Shown here piece after piece: positions 1 through 9,100 of a stretch of DNA of 64,000 nt. A program made the translations under genes and the position numbers. The first letter of the stretch is position 1, and each line of letters opens with the position of its first letter. The stretch lies in contig NC_092602.1 of assembly GCF_047663525.1 (NCBI RefSeq), forward strand, positions 3,417,501 to 3,481,500, read 5' to 3'. The notes below the pieces were generated by a model. The model did not search any database and was not told where the DNA came from. It worked only from the letters and a program-made list of their open reading frames with translations. The stretch is from Anas platyrhynchos (lineage: Eukaryota > Chordata > Aves > Anseriformes > Anatidae).

Positions 1-490
1 TTCTCTGCCCTAGCGGATTCACCCTAAGCTCTACTGCTGCAGAAAAAACTTATGATCATCTTGCAGACGGAGAACAAGAAGAGGCATTAAGAAATAAATG
101 TCATCCTGGCGGTCCGTGACAACACCTCATCGCCTTGGGGCAGCCCAGTGCCTCACAGCGTGACCATTCCTAACAGAGCTCACAAGGTCACACAGGTTTA
201 AACTGTAATTATTTTGAGGTATCTGGAGCCGTACCTCACAGAGGTAGTTTTGAAGCATAAAAACTCATTTCCACCCGAATTAAACCCATGGATAACTGCT
301 GCTTTCTCCCTGTTTCCCTGGAGCCAGGGGCTTTAGCATGTTCTCCAGCGGTTTCCTTTGGGAAGGGGCAAACTGGAGGGAAGCTACCCCGAGACACGCA
401 CCCCTCTGACAGAGATTTTGGGGATAAAGACAGGGAAAGGAAGAAAAAAAACCTTTATTATGTTTATAACGGCGCAGAGCCCCGAAGGTT
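1..490. other. Left flank, no gene recognised
   Basis: This is ordinary mixed-composition sequence before the CpG island. I see no coding exon with conserved family sequence and no recognisable repeat. If the human gene order holds, it would be intronic sequence of MPHOSPH9 on the minus strand. That is inferred from synteny, not from anything readable here. Confidence 0.4.
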
Positions 491-706
491 ATGAGGCGGC
501 AGAGGCACCCTGAGAGCAGCTGGGCGCCAAGAGGGGGGGCTCCGGCAGCCACCGGCAGCCACCGGCATCGCCCCGGGCCGAGATCCCCCCCTCAGGGCTC
601 CGCCGCCCCCTCAGGGTCCCCTCAGGATCGCGGCGCCCCCTCAGTTCCCGCCCAGCCGCCCCCAGCCCCGCGCGCGCGCAGCCGCAGCCCCTCAGCGCCC
701 CCTTAC

Positions 707-1050
707 CTCGGCCCCGCCCCCTCCCCGCGCCAAGCCCCGCCCCCGCCGCGCTCCCATTGGCCGCCCGCCCCCCTCGCGCTCCTGTTGACAGCGCCGCGGC
801 TCGCGATTGGCCGGCGCAGCCGTCGCTCAGCGAGGGAAAAGGGGCGGGGCGCTGCGGGCGGCCTGGAGGCGCTGGGGGCTGCGGCCCCGCCGCGTGCCCC
901 CCCCCCGGGGCTGGGCCCGGCCCTTACCCGCATGGCCGGCGGCGGCCTGCATCGGCGGCCGTTAAGGGAGAGCCAGGCTTGGTCCCGCCCCCTCGCCGCC
1001 GATTGGCGGCCGCTGTTGGAACGCGGGAGGGGCGGAGGGAGCGCCCGCCG
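707..1050 (-). other. MPHOSPH9: Putative first exon(s) of a minus-strand gene, probably MPHOSPH9
   Basis: Only splice signals support this. Two strong minus-strand donors leave the island leftward, one with the exon ending at 707 (CGAG|GTAAGG) and one ending at 928 (ATGCGG|GTAAGG). Either could be an alternative untranslated first exon. No MPHOSPH9 protein sequence is visible, so the name rests on conserved gene order with human 12q24.31. The start of transcription is unknown and the upper coordinate is nominal. Confidence 0.3.
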
Positions 1051-1252
1051 GGGTTCTGCTCGCTGATTGGCTAGCTTGGCCGGCCGCCAGGCCGCGCCTC
1101 CCCCCGCGATTGGTTCGGCGGGGAAGGACGCGCGTCGCTGCGAGGGGATTGGGCAGCGCGGCTACGCGCCGGATGGCTTCCCTCAATCCGATTGGTGGAG
1201 GGCGGAGGGGAGGGCGTGCGCGAGGCGCGATTGGCTCTCAGCGGATGCCAAT
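756..1252. promoter_or_regulatory. Array of nine CCAAT (NF-Y type) boxes
   Basis: ATTGG pentamers begin at 756, 806, 1002, 1066, 1109, 1148, 1191 and 1230, followed by one CCAAT in the opposite orientation at 1248. The five starting 1066-1230 are spaced 43, 39, 43 and 39 bp, close to four helical turns. Several sit in the extended context CGATTGG or TGATTGGCT typical of NF-Y sites. NF-Y binding itself is inferred. Multiple CCAAT boxes are common in bidirectional promoters, but this number and regularity are unusual. Confidence 0.7.
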
Positions 1253-1299
1253 CAGCCCAGAGGTTGCCCCGCCCTCAGGGGCTGCGCGTGCGTAGAGGC

Positions 1300-1376
1300 G
1301 AGCAGGTGCGTGAGGGGACGCGCGCGCATGCGCAGTGCGGCGGGGAGGGGGGTGGCGGCCATCGCGGGGCGCTGAG
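1300..1376 (+). other. MTRFR: Putative untranslated first exon of MTRFR
   Basis: The plus-strand donor GCTGAG|GTGAGG at 1376/1377 leaves the CpG island toward the MTRFR coding exons. The next good acceptor is TCTGTTTCAG ending at 2929. This would make a noncoding exon 1 and an intron of about 1.55 kb, with translation starting in exon 2. The 5' boundary is a guess because no transcription start can be read. Confidence 0.4.
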
Positions 1377-2929
1377 GTGAGGGCGGCGGGGCCGGGAGGG
1401 GATCGGGGACGGGCCCTGAGGCTGAGGGGGGTCCGGGAGCGGGGACCGCGGGGCCCTACAGCCGTGAAGCCGCGGTGCGGAGCCTCCTCAGGGGTCCTGC
1501 CGCCGCTGGCGCCGTTGCCCCGGGCCCACAGCGCCCCCGGTAACCGGGCTGCTGGGCAGGGGCTCTGCGAAGTTTGTCTGCGGGTTTTTTTTTGCGGTTA
1601 AAATAATAAAAGTTGCCTTCTGGTGCCGCCAAGCGGAGGTGTTTAATTGCGAATAAAAGCTTCTTATATTGGCCTCATCGGTGATGTGTAACTTGTGTGG
1701 GTATCTGGTGTTCGGTGCTGCTGCTTCGTGTGCTGAAGTATTTTCTAATGAAGCAAATTTAAATATTTAAAGAATGAAATCGTTTACTAATTGCTTACCT
1801 AGCGCCTTGTTGAAAAACAATATTTGACAGCAGTAGAAGCTGGTGTTCCTCATTGTCCATGAGGAGCTGAAGCATAGTGCCAGCCCCTGTGGCTGTGTTA
1901 ACAGCCTGACCAGGAGGAAATCAGCGGGTGAAGCAGTGTGCGAAAACCCGGTGGTCTCCTTGCCCTTTGGTTCTCTCTCCTCCCTCAAAACTCCCTGATG
2001 GGCTGCATTGGAAGTCAGGAGAGTAGAAAATGAAGCTTGTTAACAGAACCAAAGCAGGAGAATGCTTCTGATCTGAAATTTAGCTCACCACTTCAGACCA
2101 CTCACCAAGTTCTATGTACACTCTATAGCTCAACCACAACGATTAGAAAACAACGCCTTAACGGGGCAAGTTCGAAAGACAAGTCCAGATTATCTCATCC
2201 ATTTAGGTAGGGATTACTCCATGTCCTGTACTAACCTAGCATAAAATAAAATCTCAGAATTCAAAGTCATAGATTAATCTAGAACTGCAAATGTACATCC
2301 CTAAGTTCTGCCCTGTACCACCAGGCAGTTGTCTTGACTGACCAGTCGTACATCTTTGTGACAGGCAAAAATCCCCCTTCCCGTTCTAACTTTAATTTCT
2401 CAAGCTGTGTTCTCCCAAATCTTTACAGCCCATAAATTTGCCGCTTTTTCCAGCAGGTTTCTTTCAGTAATTTTGAGTGCTGGTTAAGGCAACAGAGGAT
2501 TCCTGCACCCGCAGCAGTCCCCAGCAGTTCGAGCACGTTTTGACAGGTGGATTGCAGGTCCTGTTGCCAGCAGGACAGAACCAGGATGCACAAGGAGCGT
2601 CAGCAAAGGCTTTCCTGTCAGGCTGCAATACAAATTTGTTATTCTCCAAGTGGGGTAGGAATACTGATTTAATTTATTTACTGTTTTCCAGATCCATTTC
2701 AGCAACGCAAAAATAATCTTGACTATTTTAGGAAACCTAATTGCAATCAGAACTGAAATCCCATGTGGAATGGTAAATGTTTCGAGGCAAATAGCTATGA
2801 AACCAGTTCAAAAGGCCTTGAAAATAAATCTATAAGTAAATAAAAACATCACACAGGATGTGCAGCTAAACTAGAACATCTTAAAATAATGATTCTGATC
2901 GTAAACCCTATTCCCTACGTCTGTTTCAG
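1377..2929 (+). other. MTRFR: MTRFR first intron
   Basis: AT-rich sequence lies between the CpG-island donor at 1377 and the acceptor at 2928-2929. I see no coding exon. A minus-strand donor-like string (CTAG|GTAAGC) near 1793-1801 has no convincing partner acceptor or conserved reading frame. Confidence 0.4.
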
Positions 2930-2964
2930 GTTTCTTTCCAGAGAAACTGTGTCTTCATTTCTGT

Positions 2965-4052
2965 ATGAATGTCCCAAGTTTATTGCATATTACATTCTTA
3001 CTGAGACAAGCACGTACAGCATCTTGGAGGCCATGGATTTTGAGGAAGCAGCAACTTTCCCTGCTCAGAATGCCCTTGTTTCAGGCAGCAGGAAAGAAGA
3101 ACTCTCTCAATCTCCTTGGACTAACTGAGGCACAATTAGAAGAACAGTTTGTAAGAGGTGATGGCCCGGGAGGTCAAGCCACTAACAAGACAAGCAACTG
3201 TGTTGTCTTGAAGCATGTCCCATCTGGGATTGTAGTGAAGGTAATGACATTTTAATTCTTTAAGTCCCAAGTTGCAGCATGTCCTCCAAGTCTCCTTTTA
3301 TAGCGAGCATAATCACAGAGCAAGTGTCACAGAGGAAGAACCTCAGCACAAAGCGGTTTTGGTTAATGGTAGCTAAATAAATGTGGGGTCACAGCCCATC
3401 TTTCTAGCTTTGGCACGCAGTGCTATTTTGTAGTTTCAATAAATCGCATCTCCTTACCCTACCAGTGACAGCCTTTGAGTTCCTGTCTCCTGCATAAATG
3501 TACTCATTAACTTATCCTAATCTGCAAATTCTTTTTAAGCATTACTCTTAGGTACCTATTGTGGGTTAATACTTTTCAATTAATCTTCACTTCCTTATCA
3601 TAACAAGGGGGAGACACAGTTCAGTTAAACTCAGAAGTAGGCTTCCAAGGTAATGTGGAAGCAATCTCGTTTGCCAACAGAATTACAGATTAATGCAAAG
3701 GCTGGTCTGGCAAGTTCCAGTAGCAAGTAACTATGAGGCAGCCTCACCAAAATACATCATCTGGATACAAAAGTTCTAGCAGGAAAACAAAATAAACAGG
3801 TCAAAGTTGCAACAGAAGTGTTGTACTGTGTTTCCTCAGTGTCATCAAACAAGATCAGTGGAGCAGAACCGAAAAATAGCCAGAAAAATCCTCCAGGAAA
3901 AAGTTGACCTCTTCTACAAAGGCGAAGATAGCGATGTTTTTAAAGAGAAGAAAGCAGCAGAGAAGAAGAAGCAAGAGAAAAAAAGAAGAGCAAAGGAAAA
4001 CCTAGAGAGGAAAAAGCAGTTTAAAGAGATGCTACAATTGGATAGCAAATAA
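2965..4052 (+). CDS. MTRFR: Mitochondrial translation release factor in rescue (C12orf65 family)
   Basis: Two coding exons, 2965-3240 and 3840-4052, join in phase 0 (donor AAG|GTAATG, acceptor TTTCCTCAG|TGT) to give 162 aa; the human protein has 166. The class-I release-factor motif GPGGQATNK is present, with the catalytic GGQ at residues 69-71, which acts at the peptidyl-transferase centre. The segment around it (QLEEQFV, NCVVLKH, PSGIVVK, then CHQTRS in exon 3) matches the family closely. The N-terminus is Arg/Lys-rich with few acids, as for a mitochondrial presequence. The C-terminus is a long Lys/Glu helix with a very basic KKKQEKKRR run, typical of ribosome-binding tails. The family lacks codon-recognition domains and rescues stalled mitoribosomes together with MTRES1. 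I chose the first ATG after the acceptor; the next in-frame Met is residue 36. The N-terminal 45 residues are poorly conserved, so the start is the least certain point. Confidence 0.93.
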
Positions 4053-4053
4053 A
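4048..4053 (+). terminator. MTRFR: AATAAA polyadenylation signal overlapping the MTRFR stop codon
   Basis: The hexamer AATAAA contains the TAA stop (4050-4052). The G/T-containing sequence downstream (ggtagggtaaggg, then agtttgtc near 4092-4100) could be the downstream element. No other canonical plus-strand AATAAA occurs before 5411, so this is the nearest candidate for MTRFR 3' end formation. Use of the site is inferred. Confidence 0.4.
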
Positions 4054-4075
4054 CATGAAGAACCGACTGGCTCTG

Positions 4076-5375
4076 GTAGGGTAAGGGAGAAGTTTGTCAT
4101 ACCTAAGCACAGTTTTCCTACTAACTATAATGTAGGGTTTCATAAGCACAGCCAAAATATTGAGTAGTGACCTGCTATTACAGTAAGACTGGAGTGTTAA
4201 AAGCAGGATGTGTTCTTACATCTGTCTGCCATCATCTCATTGCTCATATTTAGTAATCTGTTCTGCCAAGTTCAAAAGATGATAAAGTAAGCAGATCCTT
4301 CTGCCTGATATGATAACTTAGGCTGTTTCATAGGAGTTCCAGTAAATAAGGAGAACAGACCTTAAAGGTCTTTCCATCCTTACTCAGACAATGCCTCCAC
4401 TGATAGAAATCCTTCAGAAACAGTGGCCAGGTTTAGATGAGAAATGAAAAGTTGCTTTGTGCTATTGGTCCTGATGATGGAAACAGATGCACTGATACAA
4501 AGAGCCACCAGTCACAGGCTGTCTCCTTCAGATCTGTTAGCTTAACTGCCTGCACAGATGCTCCATCCCTCTCAATTCTGAAAGAATTCTAAACATTACC
4601 TTTACGCTTACCTAGAGTGGTGGTGAGCATTGCTGGGGAGCCGGGGAAGGTGGTCCTGCAAGTGAGGGCTTGTCAGACATTTTCTTCCGCTTCAGAGGCA
4701 GAATTAGGTCATTAGAGGTAAAGAACAATGTGCATTGGAAGCTGCCTGCCAAGGCAACAGAGTCCAGTTCGTCCAAGCTGTGAAGCAGTTAACTTTTCTT
4801 CTTAATGCTATATTCTTTTCAGGGATCCGTAGCTCCATATGTATTAGATATCCCAGGTATCCTGTCTTCCCTAGGATTTAGATTTGGTTGTACTGTAGTG
4901 AACTACAGTTCTGTTTATGCTATGCTGCAGTTAAGCTTGGGTATTTCTGTAACTTCACTCATTTTGATAGTTACCCATTTTATGCAGCTGCTTTTCCTTT
5001 GTTACTGTTACTTTGGAGCCACCAGTGAAGTATACTTTCCTATTTTAATACCGTTAAAATGCTAATTGCTTAACTAGAGCTTCTCTTTAATTTTCGGACA
5101 GAACCCTCACAGACTGCCACTGCGTTCTGACTTTCAGCGATGAAGGGAGAGAGCTTCAAGAACCAAAGCTGTTATACGTATTTTGAAAGCAAGGTACGCT
5201 ACTAGCAGCTGTACCACCTGCTTAGAGAGATCGACCGCATCAAGGGAAACTCCCCAGCAATCTGCAGGCCCGTTCCCTTGTCCTGAATTTGAGCCTCCTG
5301 CATGAAGGTTAAGACTTTGCTTCTCGTACGTAGAGTATGGATCTGATTAAAGTGACTGTAGATACTTTTAATACA
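4076..5375. other. Convergent intergenic gap between MTRFR and CDK2AP1
   Basis: This AT-rich stretch lies between two genes transcribed toward each other. I see no conserved coding sequence. Short open frames such as 4805-5065 have no recognisable family. A minus-strand donor-like string (TCTAG|GTAAGCG) lies near 4605-4613 without a supported exon. If the downstream plus-strand signal at 5411 is used, the region becomes a long MTRFR 3' UTR. Confidence 0.5.
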
Positions 5376-5395
5376 AATTGTTAATGAAAATAAGC

Positions 5396-5401
5396 TTTAT
5401 T
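5396..5401 (-). terminator. CDK2AP1: CDK2AP1 polyadenylation signal
   Basis: The minus strand reads AATAAA here, about 735 nt downstream of the CDK2AP1 stop. It is followed by T-rich sequence (GCTTATTTTCATTAAC) that can serve as the downstream element. It is the first canonical signal in a suitable context after the stop. The cleavage position, about 5375-5385, is inferred. Confidence 0.6.
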
Positions 5402-5410
5402 ACATCAAGT

Positions 5411-5416
5411 AATAAA
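5411..5416 (+). terminator. Plus-strand AATAAA opposite the CDK2AP1 3' end
   Basis: AATAAA lies in the context GTAATAAATACAT, only 10 nt from the minus-strand AATAAA of CDK2AP1. If used by long MTRFR transcripts, the two mRNAs would overlap tail to tail by a few tens of bases. Whether it is functional is unknown. Confidence 0.3.
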
Positions 5417-6136
5417 TACATACAAAGATGCAAATAACAGTTTTAGTAATTTATCCAGAATTTTCTTTTTTTTTTGTCAAACAAACTGAAATCTCCAGCC
5501 TTAATGTAGAAATTAGCTTTCAGGACGTTGTTATTATTTAATAGGTTTCCCTATTTTCCATATAACTCATGCACTTTAAATGGACTTCAAAGCACTAACA
5601 GTCATGCAAATGTTTATGCAAAACGAACAAAAAAGGAAAAGTAAGAGGAGGGGAAGGTTATTTCTAAGCAGGGTCTATGCTGTATGACAAATTGTGACAT
5701 AGCAGACTACTAGGTACAGCATGCTATTCTGCATTTATTAAAAAAAATCCTTAGAGCTTATGTCAAACTTTGAAAGATTGACCATTTGGGGTTAAGTGAA
5801 TATAGTGAAAATTAAAATAAACAGAATGGGACTGTGACTGGATAAAAAGAGAACTGAAATATAGCCTGGGAGAGAGAGCATTCCTCTGCATGCAGTTCAG
5901 TTTTCATGTTTTAGAAACATTTTAGGGAGTTTTAATGTCTTTACAAAATGCAAACCCTCAGTAAGTTGAAAAATCCTTGTTTTATCATTCTTAACTATAC
6001 ATTTTTGTAAGGGCAAAAAAAGAAAGATAAAACATTCAAAATAAAGGAATTTGTCTGAACGTTTCAAGAGTCAAAAGGAATAGGTATTACTTTTTCTTCA
6101 TTAAGAGATGGAAAATCTTGCAACTGCATTGGTGGG

Positions 6137-9100
6137 CTAGGATCTTGCGTTTCGCTCAGTCTCAGCCAAGCATTCCCGAACTAATCCTCTAGCATGAATA
6201 ATGCCTGCAAAAGAATTGGACATATTTTAAATGATCTCATTAAGGTGACACTTGCAATGACAGTCCACAGAAAGGTTTATGTATTTCTGTCCTGAGTTGC
6301 TAAGGCTACCACAGCTTGCTAGAGAAAAGGGAGAGATCCTTCACTTACCTAACAACAGCCACTACTAAAGAAGTTTGCTTTCCCAAACTGGCATTATAAA
6401 TTGAAAATAGCCCAAACCAGCAGTCAGAGCATTATGAGCTCTGCAGGTCTGCAGTGAGAGGTATAGCTTAACATGCAGTGCAGGTCTATTTACAATCAGG
6501 GACTTAATTAGAAAAAAATAAATCTTTCCAACCTGTCAGTTATTTTGCTACAATGGGGTGAAAAAAATCCTAAGTTATTTAGGGAATCATTTTAGCAAGG
6601 TCTAAAAGTCTTAATTAATACCTTGGAATAATTTTCCAAGTGGATGCATCAAAGTCCAAGCCTTCAAAAAGTTGCCTAAACACAAGTTGCATCTCTTGTA
6701 AATATAGGAGGATATTTTTTATGCTGTGTGCAGAAAGTCACCTCCTAACACTGGCTCAGCTCCCAGTGTAAATCATCGCTGCTTTACATGCTGCCGTATC
6801 TACTCTAATCTGGTAGACATAATGTGGAATTTTCCACTAAGAGTCCTGTTGCCTTGAGTTCCAGCAATCTGGACCTTGAGTCTTAATCCTGGATCTGAAT
6901 CTAGGTTCATGTTCACAGAGCTGCCCGAAGAGTAGAGCTCGAGTTAGATTTTATAATAGGAGACAGACAGATTTCTCTCCAACAAGGTTATATTTTAATG
7001 TCAGGAAAAGACGGGTGATTTCTCTGCTCATTCGTGCTCCTTAACAAGGGTGGACAAATGACAATAAGGCAATAGATGAAGTTTAATCTCTACTTAGAGG
7101 TAATAGATTCTGTCTCTAGAAGGCTGCTAGCCCAGAGCAGCCTCTACATCCAAGGAGCAGTGATTTGGGACTTAATGTGTGCCAGGCTTTGCAGAGGGTT
7201 AAATCGACACAGACAAGTAAAGCTGCATCCCGCAGCTGTGGGAGGCAGAAATGCACACTGAAACCAGTATACTGGGCCTAGATCGGGTGGCAGGACGCCC
7301 AGTTTATGCAGCAGAACTACCCTGAATTATGTAGAACACTGGGAATTTGGCCAATTTTAGAGGTCAGCAGCCTTTGTGCTTAGAAACAGGTGGAGCTGGG
7401 GACAGGGACTTTATTCAGCAATAACCTCCACATGGCCATGGAGGCTGCAGTCACATGGTTACTCTCAATCATTTCTACTCTCACACTTGCCCATGCTCCT
7501 TCAGCCATATGGCTCCCAAAATGCAAAGAGAGGTATGTCTGTGACCAAAAGATGGCAGCAGAAAGTACTTATTTTGGATTTTCTGCAACATTTGCAAGTC
7601 AGTCACAGTGGCAGCACTGAATCTTAAACCTACATTAGCTAAGGAAATCCTCGCTGCAGTAAGGAGCAAAACAGCTTTGTCTCAACTAACCGAACCGTTA
7701 TGTTCAAAGAACGTCTGCCTCTCTCCCGATCCCTCTCAGGTTGTCCCTGTTAGCCTATTGCCATTCATGATCTATTAATACTGACTCAGGCGATGCAATA
7801 AAGAGAGACTCCAGCAACATTGATTTTAGCTGGGCCAGATTCCACTTACCACTCATCAGCAGACTTTATTGCATCCTTTCCCAGAACAGCTACTAGTCAT
7901 TTTATTGCATGTCACGGCAGATATATTACTCTCCCGTAATGGTTGAGCCTTAAATAAAGCTTTGTAGTCTTGAGTGAAGGTAAGGGGGATTTGCGAGGTG
8001 GTGAAGTTAGTCTGTTACAATAACATTCCCATTCAGGTTCGAATGAATGAGCCAAACTCAGCACAAGGACCAAGGAAAGGGAGGAAAAGGTAACTCCGTA
8101 TACTGGCAAAGGACAGAGCTGCCAGCGCAACCATTGTCAGTGGCATTCAGGGTCACTCCAGGAGCTGGAGCAGCGGAATGTCCCACTGCTCCTTCAGAAA
8201 TATCCCTTGCACGTCCCCTGCAGGGGACAATGTCAAGCTGATGTCAGCAGTGGGGAATGTGGGGGTTTCTTTTACACTGCGAGGAAAGGGCATTTCTCTG
8301 ACCCCTTTTAGCTGACTAAGCAAAGCTAAAGAGACCTCATCAGCCAGGCCTAAAAGCTTCTGCGTCCCTTCCGAGCGGACTGCTAATGACATCCACTTGA
8401 AGCAGGTAATGGAGCCTAAGCAGCCCGACGCTCCACGGAGAGCAAGAACACGTATGTTTGACATCTTGGTCTGAACAGCTTTTGCTGATAAAACCACCTT
8501 GTTTTGCCTGTCTCTCTCTCTCCAGCAGCCTTAGTGATTTACCACCGTGTAATTCACTGCGTATTTCTCTAATCAAAATGCACTTCAGTAAAGGGTCTTG
8601 GGTCAAGTAGGTGGGTGATGTTTATGAGAGGAGTGAACTTGGCTGCATATTTCTGAGGATAGGGAGAAAAGGCAGTTGAAGGAGCAAGCAAGTGACTAGG
8701 AACCTGGCAGAACACCTCCAACTGACAACATAAGGGTTCTAAATTAACTTCAAACTATTAACTGAAAATCCCCTTGTGCCCATGAAACACATTTGGCCAC
8801 TAGTTTATCTATCAAATCCAACAAGAACAGAGTATACCAAAGTTTCAGTTACTCGTTAATACACCTCGTTTACTAACAAGCCTCAGACAGCTGTCTGCTT
8901 TCAAGGGGAAGCACTGTCACGAAGCTGTATATAAGCAGTCAGCACACAAAGAGTATGGGACATTTAAAAAAAAAATCAAACCTTACCTCGTTTTAGCCTC
9001 TCCATCGCGCTTTTACTCCCAGCGTACGTGGGTCTGATCTCTTTTCCTAACTCTTCTATGATAGCTAGAAGTTCTGCATATTTGCTTTGCGGTACTTGAC

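Larger units (their letters stand above)
490..1610. promoter_or_regulatory. CpG island, probable divergent MPHOSPH9/MTRFR promoter
   Basis: GC content and CpG density are very high, with GC boxes (ggggcgggg near 841) and many CCAAT boxes. There is no TATA box at a credible position. The plus-strand gene downstream is MTRFR. In human the minus-strand gene starting from the same promoter region is MPHOSPH9. Good splice donors point both ways out of the island: plus strand GAG|GTGAGG at 1376/1377, and minus strand CGAG|GTAAGG at 707/706 and CGG|GTAAGG at 928/927. That is the pattern expected of a bidirectional housekeeping promoter. Confidence 0.7.
5378..6136 (-). other. CDK2AP1: CDK2AP1 3' untranslated region
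   Basis: This is AT-rich sequence directly after the TAG stop at 6137-6139 and ending at the AATAAA at 5396-5401. No intron signal interrupts it. The extent depends on that polyadenylation site being the one used. Confidence 0.6.

Noticed and set aside
1793..6350. Isolated minus-strand donor-like sites near 1797, 4609 and 6346
   Set aside because: Each matches AG|GTAAG well but has no convincing upstream acceptor or conserved open segment. Such strings are expected by chance at this frequency.
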